From Flavobacteriales bacterium (GTDB lineage Bacteria > Bacteroidota > Bacteroidia > Flavobacteriales_D > Parvicellaceae), in assembly GCA_020631555.1 (NCBI GenBank), contig JAHDGY010000002.1, forward strand, positions 34,634 through 98,633: a stretch of DNA of 64,000 bases, written 5' to 3'. Shown piece by piece: positions 9,568 through 19,311 of this stretch. The notes beneath the pieces are model-generated. The model was not told the origin of the DNA. It saw only the letters and a list, made by a program, of their open reading frames with translations, and searched no databases. Position numbers and translations under genes: made by a program. Each line of letters opens with the position of its first letter. Positions within the stretch are counted from its first letter, which is position 1.

Positions 9568-11305
9568 TTCTTTGCTGGAAATGAAATTCCGAGATTTTTA
9601 ATAGATATACTCCTGTATTCAGTTCGATCTGAAAATTGTGTTGACCAGTAGACAAACCAGACTTTCTGTACACTTCTGCTCCCGATACATTCAGAATTTG
9701 AACATCAAATGGTTTTCCCATATTGCTTGCCATCAAACTAAAGCTGCCGTTATTTGGCACCGGATAAATTGAAATCAAGTTTTGTCTACCTTCTGACCAG
9801 ATGGACAATGTACCATTTACGATGAAGGCGGAATCAATAGCACAACCATTGGCATCCGTTATTACAATCGTATATTCTCCAACCTCCGAAAGGCTATCAA
9901 TATCTTCATCTGAACTTGCAAAGTTCTCTGGACCTGTCCAATTAAAGCTATATGGTTCCTCTCCTCCCGATACGGAAATATCTATTTCTCCTTTCTTGTC
10001 TTGCCAACTTTCAATAGCCGCCACTACAGCTGTAAGGCTCATCGTATCTTGAATTTCTAGCGTTGCCTTTACAGTGTCTTTGCAACCGTAAGTGTCTTGA
10101 ACATAAGCCTCATAATCTCCTGCTCTCACACCTGACAATGTATCCAAGCTGTCTCCTGTACTCCACGTATACTGATAAGGAAACCCTCCATTAGTAGCAG
10201 CTACTACAACCTGCCCAGACAAATCATTTGCACAACTCACGTGATCTAACGAAACCGTATCCAATGTTAAATGACTAATCCCTAATTGAACCGTGTCCAT
10301 GTCTGGACATAGACCTGTTGTAGCGTAAGTCACGTTATATAATCCAGGGGCACTGTTATTTACATCAATCTGACCATTGAGCTGATTAATAAGAAGCCCC
10401 GTTTCGATACTAGCAAACGATCCTCCTGGATTTTGAGTAGTAGGATTTTCCACCACATCTCCATAACAGTAGCCACCTGTTCCAAAATTGAAATTGGCAC
10501 TACTAACTGGATTGAAGGTAACATCCGTACTGGCTGTATCACCAACATTTGTCCCAAGGATATACCAAATCGTGTGTGTTCCAGCAAAGGTATTTTCCAA
10601 ATCAATTACGCCAGACAAACTATCTAGGGTAACTGCATTACTTGATGCCTTAAAATAACCACCAGTTTTTCCGTTAATTGTTGGCGCTGGACTTGCACCC
10701 TTCAAACAATATGAGCCGGTGTATGTAATCGTTGTCGGAGGCATTTCTGTTAGGGTTAAATTAACCGACGATGTTGGCTGATCTCCCTGAGTTGTGCCGG
10801 TAAAATTAACCACAACTCCACTTGCATAAAACACAACATCTCCAGAACCTCTAGCCGGAGCGGTCCAACTACAAGAATATATTCCGCCATTTCCAACACC
10901 ATCATGCTCAATGTACTGGTGGTTTCCCGCCGATGTAATTTTAGTATTTGGTGTAGTGACGCCACTGAACCCTCCAGCTTGCGTATTGTCCGACAATATA
11001 GATAACGCCTGAACGCCATATCCTCCGGGGCTTCCCATTGCAGCAGAAACTACAATTTCAATGATATAGCGCACCCCCGGATCATACTCAAACACCATGT
11101 TTCCAAGCGTATCCTTCATAGTGATTGCTACCGAAGCATTGAAGCTTCCTCCGTTATGACATGCACATGTTTGGCCTCCACCAACCGGCGATCCAGTTCG
11201 GTCAACATTTGCGGTAGCAGCTACACCATCAGAGTACGATACTAAACCAACATACGCTAAACAAACAATAAGGAATAAGGCGATACAAACGGATTTATTT
11301 TTCAT
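9554..11305 (-). CDS. secreted T9SS protein with choice-of-anchor V and SprB-like repeats
   Basis: The ATG at 11305 gives 583 residues and a clean signal peptide (MKNKSVCIALFLIVCLAYVGL); the track start adds an implausible 43-residue leader. Residues about 35-175 match the choice-of-anchor V domain: GSPVGGGQTCACHNGG, then YDPGVRYIIEI and GGYGVQAL. Between about 370 and 490 are two PKD/SprB-type modules (VSCANDLSGQVVVAATNGGFPYQYTWSTGDS; GEIDISVSGGEEPYSFNWTG), the kind found in gliding adhesins. The C-terminus (ISIYPVPNNGSFSLMASN... GVYLLKISE) is a type A T9SS sorting domain, so the product is predicted to cross the outer membrane and be surface-bound or released. Function is probably adhesive, which is inference. 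It is monocistronic and converges on the YceI fusion gene. Confidence 0.88.
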   Translation of the reverse strand: MKNKSVCIALFLIVCLAYVGLVSYSDGVAATANVDRTGSPVGGGQTCACHNGGSFNASVAITMKDTLGNMVFEYDPGVRYIIEIVVSAAMGSPGGYGVQALSILSDNTQAGGFSGVTTPNTKITSAGNHQYIEHDGVGNGGIYSCSWTAPARGSGDVVFYASGVVVNFTGTTQGDQPTSSVNLTLTEMPPTTITYTGSYCLKGASPAPTINGKTGGYFKASSNAVTLDSLSGVIDLENTFAGTHTIWYILGTNVGDTASTDVTFNPVSSANFNFGTGGYCYGDVVENPTTQNPGGSFASIETGLLINQLNGQIDVNNSAPGLYNVTYATTGLCPDMDTVQLGISHLTLDTVSLDHVSCANDLSGQVVVAATNGGFPYQYTWSTGDSLDTLSGVRAGDYEAYVQDTYGCKDTVKATLEIQDTMSLTAVVAAIESWQDKKGEIDISVSGGEEPYSFNWTGPENFASSDEDIDSLSEVGEYTIVITDANGCAIDSAFIVNGTLSIWSEGRQNLISIYPVPNNGSFSLMASNMGKPFDVQILNVSGAEVYRKSGLSTGQHNFQIELNTGVYLLKISEFHFQQRIIVE

Positions 11306-11493
11306 GGGTAGATTTGATAATGTCTGTGACATTAAATATATCAAAAGCATACCTATTCGATGTTTAGAGAATATTGTTTTATGTTTAATACAGTACTTTG
11401 GCCAATACCATTGGTAAGGATTTGAATAAACCACAACCCAAAATGCCCGATGTTAAAAACTGTTAAACCGTAAATAAACAAACAATTGTACCC

Positions 11494-11501
11494 TACTTTT
11501 G
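11494..11501 (+). promoter_or_regulatory. -7 box of the histidine kinase operon
   Basis: TACTTTTG matches TAnnTTTG and ends 15 bases before the kinase ATG, predicting a very short leader of about 10 nt. No clear TTG -33 element is seen. Confidence 0.5.
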
Positions 11502-11516
11502 TAAAAATTCCGAGTA

Positions 11517-13034
11517 ATGAATCGCGCCAAAATAAGAAGCCTTATTGCATTGCTATCTGCCGCACTTATCGGATTGATATTCATTCAAGTGCATTGGATT
11601 GGCCACGCTGTGGAAGAACAAGAAAAACGTTTCGTTGAAAATGTAAATCTGGCTTTGGCTAAGGTTCCTGGAAAATTATATCAGCAACATATAGTGAATG
11701 CTAAGGATTCAAACCAAACTGCTGATTTGATCGACTTACTGCTCAAAAACATGTCTCCGAAAAAATTAATGGACCAAATTGGAATGAGCATATCAATATC
11801 GACTGATGACAGCACAATTACACTAACAGATAATAGCCAACCACTAATGCCTCCTTTTTTTGGCCCTAAGCAGAATCGAGCAATTGGGGCCAAATTCAGC
11901 CAGGAGAATGTTAAATCCACAATGAACTTGTTTAGAAGTCTCCTTGAGACTCCAAAGAAAGAAATGATGATGCGTCAGTTAGATGCAGAATCCGTTAATA
12001 AGGCTATTAATGAAAGTCTCGCCGAACAAGGAATTTCAACGGATTATAATTTCGCGGTTTATGACAACTTCAGCGGAACTGCATTATTTGGTGGTGTCGA
12101 CTCCGAAAAAATGAACCGCAAACTGCTTGAGTCACGATTTGGAATTGACTTGACTGCTGGCAACTTTATGCTAGCTCGTAAGGCTCTGAAATTATTTTTC
12201 CCATCCGCCAAGTCTTATGTTTTGCGCTCTATTTATTGGTTATTTGCTCTTGCGATAATATTACTTTCCATTATTATATACGTTTTCTATACTACCATTT
12301 CTACAATTTTTAGAATGAAAAAACTCAGTGAAGTTCGAGATGACTTTATTAACAATATGACCCATGAACTAAAGACTCCAATTTCGACGATCTCGCTGGC
12401 TTGCGAAATGTTGACAGACAGCGATGTCCAACGAAACCAACAACAGCAAGACAAATATGTTCAAATGATTGATGATGAAAACAACCGTCTCGGACTACTT
12501 GTAGAGAACGTGCTGACTACAGCTTTAATAGATCGCGGAGCGTTAAAATTAAAATTGGACTTTGTCGATTTACATTCTGTCATTGAATCAGTGCTTGATA
12601 ACATCCGAATTCAAATAGAATCCAGAGGCGGTGAAATTGTGGTTCAGCACAACGCTTCGAATTTCTCAGTGCATGCGGACAAAACACATCTTACAAACGT
12701 GATCAATAATCTGGTTGACAACGCCAACAAGTACAGTCCCGACAAACCTGAAATTCAAATAAAAACGGAAAACGTTAATGGATCAATTAAAATTTCAGTA
12801 ATTGACAAAGGCGTAGGAATAAATAAAGAAAATAGACGTAAAATCTTCGATGCATTATATCGTATTCCAACTGGTAATGTGCACAATACGAAAGGCTTTG
12901 GAATTGGACTAAGTTACGTAAAGGCCATTATGGATTTGCACGGCGGAACCGTTGATGTGCAAAGTGAAGTTGGTAAAGGAAGCTGTTTTTCAGTTACCTT
13001 GTTGAACTATGAAAACTCTAGACTAGACTCATGA
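11517..13034 (+). CDS. sensor histidine kinase (RprX-like)
   Basis: This is a membrane-bound two-component sensor. A helix at about residues 8-26 and a second at about 238-260 enclose a periplasmic sensing region of roughly 210 residues with no named domain that I recognise. The HisKA phosphoacceptor is in THELKTPIS (His near residue 283). The ATPase domain shows the N box NNLVDNANKYS, the G1 box DKGVGI and the G2 box GFGIGLSYVKAI. Length (505 aa) and the YRIPTGNVHNTKGFG stretch resemble the RprX-type kinases of Bacteroidota. The stop overlaps the response regulator start by four bases, so the two are translationally coupled. The signal sensed is unknown. Confidence 0.93.
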   Translation: MNRAKIRSLIALLSAALIGLIFIQVHWIGHAVEEQEKRFVENVNLALAKVPGKLYQQHIVNAKDSNQTADLIDLLLKNMSPKKLMDQIGMSISISTDDSTITLTDNSQPLMPPFFGPKQNRAIGAKFSQENVKSTMNLFRSLLETPKKEMMMRQLDAESVNKAINESLAEQGISTDYNFAVYDNFSGTALFGGVDSEKMNRKLLESRFGIDLTAGNFMLARKALKLFFPSAKSYVLRSIYWLFALAIILLSIIIYVFYTTISTIFRMKKLSEVRDDFINNMTHELKTPISTISLACEMLTDSDVQRNQQQQDKYVQMIDDENNRLGLLVENVLTTALIDRGALKLKLDFVDLHSVIESVLDNIRIQIESRGGEIVVQHNASNFSVHADKTHLTNVINNLVDNANKYSPDKPEIQIKTENVNGSIKISVIDKGVGINKENRRKIFDALYRIPTGNVHNTKGFGIGLSYVKAIMDLHGGTVDVQSEVGKGSCFSVTLLNYENSRLDS

Positions 13035-13720
13035 AATCGAACTATTCAATTCTTTTGGTTGAGGACGACCCTAATCTTGGACAGCTTTTAGCCGAGTATT
13101 TGCAAGCCAAAGGACATAACTGCGTGCTGAAAACAGATGGCGAACAAGGATATTCCGAATTCAAAAAGCAACGCTTTGATTTCCTGATTTTGGATGTAAT
13201 GATGCCAATTAAAGATGGTTTTACGCTTGCTAAGGAAATACGTCGAATCGACAAAACCACTCCGATATTATTTCTTACGGCTCGTTCAATGAAAGACGAC
13301 AAACTAGAGGGGTTCGAAATTGGAGCCGATGACTACATGACCAAACCCTTTAGTATAGAGGAGTTGTTAGCTCGAATGAAGGCCATCCTAAAACGAGCTC
13401 AAAATCCGGACAATCAGATCCAAGAGTCTTACCAGTTGGGTAAGCTAAAGTTCTGTACAAAACATTCTAAACTTGAATGGGACGGGCAAGAGAAAAAGCT
13501 GACAACAAAAGAATCTGAACTATTAAAGCTCTTGTGCTTAAATGCCAATGGCGTGGTGTCAAGAGAGCAGGCCCTTGAACTCGTGTGGGGAGATAGTAAT
13601 TACTTTAATAGCAGATCAATGGACGTATACATTACCAAGTTGCGAAAACATTTAGCGCCTGAACAAAACTTGCAAATTGTAAACGTGCACGGACAAGGGT
13701 TTAAATTAATTCTACCATAG
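13031..13720 (+). CDS. OmpR-family response regulator (RprY-like)
   Basis: This is the cytoplasmic partner of the preceding kinase. The 229 residues comprise an N-terminal receiver, with acidic pocket EDD at 11-13, phosphoacceptor Asp55 in LILDVMMP and the conserved Lys in DDYMTKPF. After it comes a C-terminal OmpR/PhoB winged helix (LTTKESELLKLL ... RSMDVYITKLRKHL). It should bind DNA as a phosphorylated dimer. The start ATG lies inside the kinase stop (ATGA). Its target genes cannot be inferred from the window. The next gene downstream is convergent, so the pair forms a two-gene operon. Confidence 0.94.
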   Translation: MKSNYSILLVEDDPNLGQLLAEYLQAKGHNCVLKTDGEQGYSEFKKQRFDFLILDVMMPIKDGFTLAKEIRRIDKTTPILFLTARSMKDDKLEGFEIGADDYMTKPFSIEELLARMKAILKRAQNPDNQIQESYQLGKLKFCTKHSKLEWDGQEKKLTTKESELLKLLCLNANGVVSREQALELVWGDSNYFNSRSMDVYITKLRKHLAPEQNLQIVNVHGQGFKLILP

Positions 13721-13740
13721 TAGACTCGCCAAAAAATCCG

Positions 13741-15006
13741 CTAGGTTTTCTGTTTCTTCTTCTTAGCAGCAGGAAATAGAATATTGTTCAAAATCAACCT
13801 ATAACCTGGTGAATTTGGGTGCAAGTTCAAATCTGTTGGTGCATCATTCACGTAATGGCGATAATCCTCCGGGTCGTGTCCACCGTAAAACGTCCACTGG
13901 CCATTACCGAATTTGCCGTGTATATACCGCACAGTTCCGATAGACTTATTTTCACCCATTACCAATACGTTGGATTTAACAAACTTCTTGTAAAAATCCG
14001 TCGTCTGACCCATAAACCCCTTAATAACCCGAGTATGGTTCTGACACAACATAGTTGGAATTACATCCCACTTGGCCGAAAAATCAAACAACATAAACTT
14101 ATCTCGACTTTCACCTAGTCGATTATGCGCCTTGGACCCATCAATTGTCGAAAATTCGTATTCTAACGGATTCATACTAAGCCTAAAATCTCGAAAAGCA
14201 AAAGTGTTTTCAAAATTTAGTTTATCCTGCGCCTGTGGATCAGCCCCATCACCATCAAACATTTGCTCGCATATATCCACACCTTCTGCGGCCAAGGCGA
14301 TATCATAGGAATCTGTACCTGAACACATCGTAAAAAGAAAACCTCCCCCTGCAGTAAAATTCCTAATGTTCAAAGCAACATCCAGCTTCAAGTTTGAAAC
14401 CTTTTCGTAACCCAGTCGCTTTGCACGTGCCTCGCTCTCTGCTTTCCTTTTTTGATACCAAGGCGCATTTCGAAATGCCTTGTAGAATTTACCGTATTGC
14501 CCCGTAAAATCCTCATGATGCAAATGCAACCAATCGTAGGTTGGAAGCGCACCTGCAACACAAGCAGAATCATAAACCAAATCGTAAGGAATTTCTGCGT
14601 ATGTAAGAACCAACGTTACCGCATCATCCCAAGGTTGTTTACCCTTGGGAGAGTATACAGCGATCTTAGGCGACTTGTGCAATTTAACGATCTCTTTGTT
14701 AACCTCAGGGTTAGCAATTTCCGATTTAATTTGCTGAGCCTGAACATTCGCAATCACCTCAAAAGACACACCGCGAACAATGCACTCTTCCTCAATATCC
14801 TTGTACTGATTAACCAAAAAACTACCTCCGCGGTAGTTTAGTAGCCATTCCACCTCTATATCATTTTGCAAAATCCAATAGGCTATGCCATAGGCTTTCA
14901 GATGATTTTTTTGAGACGACTCATCCATTGGAATTAAAATGTAAGCCGCCACAAGTTCGGAACTAAATAGTACAAAAAGGACCAAACAAGTAAATAACTG
15001 TCTCAT
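13741..15006 (-). CDS. conserved secreted Bacteroidota protein (often labelled asparagine synthetase B)
   Basis: The ATG at 15006 (MRQLFTCLVLFVLFSSELVAA) gives 421 residues with a good signal peptide, so the product is exported. The mature protein begins YILIPMDESSQKNHLKAYGIAYW and contains LLNYRGGSF, PKIAVYSPKGKQPWDDAVTLVL, DWLHLHHEDFTGQYG, AGGGFLFTMCSGTDSYDIALAAEG and, near the end, GGHDPEDYRHYVNDAPTDL. I recognise this family from memory as widespread in Bacteroidota, where databases often call it asparagine synthetase B. I see neither an N-terminal catalytic Cys glutaminase nor a PP-loop SGGxDS motif, so that name looks wrong. The His- and Asp-rich motifs suggest a hydrolase or metal site, but no reaction can be assigned. 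It is followed by dnaB in the same direction upstream. Confidence 0.8.
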   Translation of the reverse strand: MRQLFTCLVLFVLFSSELVAAYILIPMDESSQKNHLKAYGIAYWILQNDIEVEWLLNYRGGSFLVNQYKDIEEECIVRGVSFEVIANVQAQQIKSEIANPEVNKEIVKLHKSPKIAVYSPKGKQPWDDAVTLVLTYAEIPYDLVYDSACVAGALPTYDWLHLHHEDFTGQYGKFYKAFRNAPWYQKRKAESEARAKRLGYEKVSNLKLDVALNIRNFTAGGGFLFTMCSGTDSYDIALAAEGVDICEQMFDGDGADPQAQDKLNFENTFAFRDFRLSMNPLEYEFSTIDGSKAHNRLGESRDKFMLFDFSAKWDVIPTMLCQNHTRVIKGFMGQTTDFYKKFVKSNVLVMGENKSIGTVRYIHGKFGNGQWTFYGGHDPEDYRHYVNDAPTDLNLHPNSPGYRLILNNILFPAAKKKKQKT

Positions 15007-15063
15007 AAAGGGAAAATTAACAAAAAACTGCCACAACACATTTCTTGCCGTTATCGAAAAGCT

Positions 15064-16614
15064 CTAAAATGGGCTATCGTCTTCTTCCGGAAAGAAATCA
15101 TCAAAGTCGTCATTCATTTTACTTCCGACAACTTTGTTTCCAGATTCATCCCAATCCGTACTTGGAGCCAATTGCGCCATTGCTCCAGGAACTTCGTCAA
15201 ACGTTTCGAGATTCGCAAACTTGGTGTATTGACCGATAAACCTTAGCACCACCGTATCCGTTGAACCGTGACGATTTTTGGCGATAATGATTTCACCAGT
15301 TCCAATCGTTGAATTTCCGTTTTCATCCTCCGTCAGATCATAGTACTCCGGACGGTAAATGAACATTACCTGATCGGCGTCCTGTTCAATTGCTCCAGAT
15401 TCCCTCAAATCAGACAACATTGGTCGCTTGTCTCCTCCTCTAGTTTCTACCGAACGGCTTAACTGAGAAAGTGCAACAATTGGAATATTCAGCTCCTTGG
15501 CAATTTCCTTAATTGACCTTGAAATCGAACTAATCTCTTGCTCACGATTTCCTTTGCCACTGCCCCCAGCGGTCATAAGCTGCAAATAGTCAATAATAAC
15601 TAAATCAATATCGTGTTGCGCCTTGAGTCGTCGACACTTTGCTCTTAATTCGAAAACCGAAAGAGCCGGCGTGTCATCGATGAAAATTGGAGCATCCGCC
15701 AGTCCAGCAAGTCGAGCGTGCAATTGTTCATACTCGTGCGGTTCCAAATTTCCTTTCCTCAACTTGTCAGAAGCAATTTCAGTTTCACTTGAGATTAAAC
15801 GTTTTGTCAACTGAATAGAACTCATCTCCAACGAAAATACGGCAACCCCATGACCAAACTGCACCGCTGAATTCCTAGCCAAAGACAATACAAAAGCCGT
15901 TTTACCCATACCAGGACGAGCAGCCAAAACTATCATGTCGGATCGTTGCAGCCCCGCTGTGATTTTATCCAAATTGGTAAAGCCCGTGGGAATTCCACTA
16001 ATTCCGTCTTCTTGATTTTTAGCTAATTCAATTTCCTCAATTGCCTGTTGAATCACAACACTCATGGAATCGTACTGTTTTCGAATGTTTCCTTCAGCAA
16101 CAGTAAACAAATCACTCTCAGCCTTATCCAACAAATCAAAAACGTCTGACGTGTCGTCGTAAGCCAACTTGATGGTTTCAGAAGAAACACGTATCAGTTC
16201 CCGGAGAATATACTTCTGAGCAATAATTCTTGCATGCGTCTCCACGTTAGCTGCCGACGCAACTCGATTGGTAAGCAAACTGATATAATATGCTCCTCCA
16301 ACAAATTCCAAATCACCATTCTGCCGTAGCTTCTGAGTTACTGTAAGGACATCAATCGGCTCTGACTCCCCAAACAACTCATAAATCGCATTGTAAATTT
16401 TTCGATGCGATTCCTTGTAAAAACTTTCCGGTTTTAGAACGTCAATCACATCATTAACCGGATTTTTCTCCAGCATCAATGCTCCTAACACAGCTTCTTC
16501 CAAATCAACAGCCTGCGGAGGCAATTTCCCTCCTTCCAAATAGCCATTATCTTTCTTTGACCCTACCAAGCTTCGCTTGGGCACTTCCATAAATTTCTCA
16601 GACAATCGTTCCAT
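15064..16614 (-). CDS. dnaB: replicative DNA helicase
   Basis: DnaB is the hexameric 5'-3' helicase at the replication fork. The 516 residues show the N-terminal primase-interaction domain (DLEEAVLGALMLEKN), a linker and a RecA-like motor. The motor has Walker A (AARPGMGKTAF), Walker B in VIIDYLQLM and the arginine/DnaB signature LRESGAIEQDAD. The C-terminus is an acidic tail (FDDFFPEEDDSPF). There is no intein. A TATCTTTG box lies 11 bases upstream of the ATG, implying an almost leaderless transcript. No initiation genes or oriC features are nearby. Confidence 0.97.
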   Translation of the reverse strand: MERLSEKFMEVPKRSLVGSKKDNGYLEGGKLPPQAVDLEEAVLGALMLEKNPVNDVIDVLKPESFYKESHRKIYNAIYELFGESEPIDVLTVTQKLRQNGDLEFVGGAYYISLLTNRVASAANVETHARIIAQKYILRELIRVSSETIKLAYDDTSDVFDLLDKAESDLFTVAEGNIRKQYDSMSVVIQQAIEEIELAKNQEDGISGIPTGFTNLDKITAGLQRSDMIVLAARPGMGKTAFVLSLARNSAVQFGHGVAVFSLEMSSIQLTKRLISSETEIASDKLRKGNLEPHEYEQLHARLAGLADAPIFIDDTPALSVFELRAKCRRLKAQHDIDLVIIDYLQLMTAGGSGKGNREQEISSISRSIKEIAKELNIPIVALSQLSRSVETRGGDKRPMLSDLRESGAIEQDADQVMFIYRPEYYDLTEDENGNSTIGTGEIIIAKNRHGSTDTVVLRFIGQYTKFANLETFDEVPGAMAQLAPSTDWDESGNKVVGSKMNDDFDDFFPEEDDSPF

Positions 16615-16624
16615 TTTGCAAAAT

Positions 16625-16632
16625 CAAAGATA
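16625..16632 (-). promoter_or_regulatory. -7 box of dnaB
   Basis: The minus strand reads TATCTTTG ending 11 bases before the dnaB ATG, a match to TAnnTTTG. A -33 TTG is not evident. Confidence 0.5.
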
Positions 16633-16753
16633 GATCGTTTTAATCCGGAATCATTCCTCAGCCATGAAAGAAAAGCCAAAAGTTATTCAGACTCGTTATT
16701 AACAATTGTTTATTTAATCCGAACTTTGCTTTAATCAACTAATTAACAAATCG

Positions 16754-17934
16754 ATGGCTAAAGACCGTATTACATACATAATTACTATTGGTGCTTTGAT
16801 GCTTGGTATGGGCTGCAAAAAAAAAGGACTCCAAGCCACCGAAAGTTGAAATCACAAGTCCAAAAAAAGGGAGCTCGTTTCAAATCCCAACTGAATTGAT
16901 AATTAAAGGCTCAGCCCAAGACGAAACCAAGCTGGAAAAAGTAACTGCTGCAATCCTGGACGAAAACTTCAACCCGATTACTCTGATCAAACCAATAACC
17001 GTGATTGACAACAGGGCAGAAGTCAACATCCTATTTGATTTGGACGATATTCAATTAAATTCAGGGAAATATTATGCAAAAATTGGTGCTTCGGATGGCA
17101 CTAACATTGGCTCCGACTTTGCTCAAATTTCATTGATTGAAGTTCCGCGAACGCTAGACGCTTTATACACGGTAACCACTCCAACTTCCACCGAAACTAG
17201 GTTATACAAAATAGATCAAAACAAGCCGGAATTAATCCGGACACTAAACTCGGATTACTTCGGAGCATGTGCGAATTCTCGCATGCAGTCTATCCGAATT
17301 GCTGGAATGAAAACCGGAGGTCTATTTAGCTTATCGGCAAAAGAGCTCATTACGCAGTGGGAAACACCTATTTCCATTTTCACCACAGAACCCTATTGCA
17401 CGGATATTTATGAAGGCCCAAACGGCTTGACTTACGTCAGTGCGACCAAGGGTAACTTGTACGGATACGGTCAATTTGGGTCGCCATCCGTTTCATTTTC
17501 ACCAATAAAGAATTACCAATTTGCAAAGAGCTGCATTACCGACAAATATGTTATTAGCAGCCAACAGTCTAATGCAATATCGGAATCTCGCATTGTCGTC
17601 AATTTTAAAAATAGTATCTCTTCTCGAGAATAATGACAACGAGATTTACCTCCTTGCCAACCAAGGAAACCAAGGACAGCTGCTCACCTATAATGTTGAT
17701 GGAAATGCTTATAAATCAATCGATTTACCGCAACCCGGCGAGGTTAGCGATCTAATAAAATTAGGTAAAAACCATCTACTTATAGCGCACGAAAACGGAA
17801 TCTTTACCTATTATAAATCTACTTACACCATTGTGCCATTCGTCAATGGAATTTCGCCCTCTAGTTTGAAATACGATGAATTAAATAAAGTTATCTATTG
17901 CTGCGATGGCAATTATTTAAGACATTACAAATAA
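16754..17934 (+). pseudogene. Ig-like/propeller lipoprotein with two A-run frameshifts
   Basis: Three frame segments make one protein of about 393 residues. The ATG at 16754 encodes a signal peptide with lipobox LGMGC. The Cys codon is followed by a run of nine A (16817-16825) that shifts the frame; with eight A it would read on as KKKDSKPPKVEITSPKKG. The middle segment (276-aa track ORF) has a bacterial Ig-like strand pattern and then a propeller-like region. It ends at 17633 after a run of five A (17607-17611); removing one A continues in frame as KIVSLLENNDNEIYLL to the final stop at 17934. Both lesions are corrected by deleting one A. They could be assembly errors, real decay, or slippage sites. 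The intact protein would be an outer-membrane lipoprotein of unknown role. Confidence 0.7.
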
Positions 17935-17987
17935 ACGCTACTGTACATTCAAACTATGTAAGGGAAGTTATACTCTTGTACAACAAA

Positions 17988-18009
17988 TAAAAAAGGCCCT
18001 TCCGGACCT
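17988..18009 (-). terminator. Rho-independent terminator of the BI-1 family gene
   Basis: On the minus strand AGGTCC-GGAA-GGGCCT forms a 6-bp stem with a tetraloop, followed directly by TTTTTT. It lies just downstream of the BI-1 family stop codon. Confidence 0.7.
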
Positions 18010-18024
18010 AGAAATATTTAAGAT

Positions 18025-18729
18025 TTATTCTCTGTCTCCAAACAACCTAAGAAGGAATATAAATAAGTTGATGAAACTTAAGTAAAGACTCATTGCCCCC
18101 ATAATTGCAAGTTTGTTGGCAGTAGCAGTTCCGCCTTCCAATTCCAAACCAGCACCTATTCTCTTTAATTGCTGCGTTTCATAAGCAATCAAACCTACAA
18201 AAATCAAAACTCCACCTCCGTTAATTACATAGTGCATCGTCTCACTGTAACCTGTAAACCAAGTTACAACCATCGCAATGATTAATCCGAACAGAGCCAT
18301 TCTAAGAATTGAACCAAACCCTGTAAGATCAGTTTTAGTAGTATAGCCTACTAAAGCCATCATTCCGAAAAGTGCTGCTGCGATAAAAAAGACGCTAAAA
18401 ACTGAAGCCCCTGTATAGGCAACAAAAATATAACTTAGACTCATTCCCATCAGCACTGAAAATCCAAGAAACATGGCCAACAAAGTGGTAGACGAAAACT
18501 TATGAAAACCCATATTCATTGCAATAATAAATGCAAAGGGAGCAAACATAACAACCCATCGTAATGGAGTTCCGTGCACCATATTTAGTAAGTCCATGTC
18601 GGTTCCAAAAATCCATGCAACCAAGCCCGAAACCAGCAGGGCGCCAAACATATACGAAAATACATTTGCCAAAAAGTTTTTTGCTATCGCATCACTTCTT
18701 ATCTCTTTATTTAAAACGTTATCCAACAT
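18025..18729 (-). CDS. Bax inhibitor-1 / YccA family membrane protein
   Basis: The 234-residue protein has seven hydrophobic helices and the family signature near the end (LIAYETQQLKRIGAG, then LAIMGAMSLYLSFINLFIFLLRLFG). Bacterial BI-1 family members such as YccA and YbhL sit in the inner membrane. E. coli YccA modulates the FtsH protease, and a Bacillus homologue is a pH-sensitive calcium leak channel. Which role applies here cannot be told. A hairpin terminator follows the stop. The gene ends a short minus-strand pair with queD upstream, separated by 25 bases. Confidence 0.9.
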   Translation of the reverse strand: MLDNVLNKEIRSDAIAKNFLANVFSYMFGALLVSGLVAWIFGTDMDLLNMVHGTPLRWVVMFAPFAFIIAMNMGFHKFSSTTLLAMFLGFSVLMGMSLSYIFVAYTGASVFSVFFIAAALFGMMALVGYTTKTDLTGFGSILRMALFGLIIAMVVTWFTGYSETMHYVINGGGVLIFVGLIAYETQQLKRIGAGLELEGGTATANKLAIMGAMSLYLSFINLFIFLLRLFGDRE

Positions 18730-18754
18730 TACTTTCTATTTGTTTATTTTAGTT

Positions 18755-19165
18755 TTAACCGTAGAACTCTACGTAATTATTTTCAGTTTCTGTCAGCTTT
18801 ACGCAGTGCAATTGACATCCCAAATCGGCTACCCTATTTTCAATTTGGTTCCAAATGGCAACCGCCAAATTTTCAGTCGATGCCAATTTCCCTTTCATGA
18901 AAGGCACATCTAAATTGATGTTTTTGTGATCTAACTTTTCTACAACCTCCTCATTTATAACCACGCTAAGTTCTTTAAGATCAACAATGTAGCCTGTTTC
19001 CGGTTTTATTTCCCCCTTAACGGTTACAAAAAGCTGGTAATTGTGACCATGCCAATTTTCATTTGCACATTTCCCAAACACTGCCTTATTTTCCTCATCC
19101 GACCAATCTAAATTCCAGAGTTTGTGGGCCGCATTAAATCGCTCTCTCCTTGTTAGGTATATCAT
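18755..19165 (-). CDS. queD: 6-carboxy-5,6,7,8-tetrahydropterin synthase family (QueD/PTPS)
   Basis: The enzyme converts dihydroneopterin triphosphate to carboxytetrahydropterin, the second step towards queuosine. Starting at the internal ATG at 19165 gives 136 residues, the normal size, beginning MIYLTRRERFNAAH. Zinc-binding histidines are the His of NAAH and the two in NWHGHNY. The catalytic Cys is in GKCANENW, and the C-terminal Glu in LTETENNYVE fits the pterin anchor. The other queuosine genes are not in this window. The track start 45 bases upstream adds residues not seen in the family. Confidence 0.9.
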   Translation of the reverse strand: MIYLTRRERFNAAHKLWNLDWSDEENKAVFGKCANENWHGHNYQLFVTVKGEIKPETGYIVDLKELSVVINEEVVEKLDHKNINLDVPFMKGKLASTENLAVAIWNQIENRVADLGCQLHCVKLTETENNYVEFYG

Positions 19166-19311
19166 TTCAATCTTTAAAGGTAAGCTGTTCTTGTCAAGAA
19201 TCACACCCAAGCAATAAAACGTGTCAAATTGACCGAAGCAGAGGACGTAAAGTCAATTTTAAGTAGAATAAACATCAAATTGTTCTCGACGCAATGAAAG
19301 AACCAAATTAA

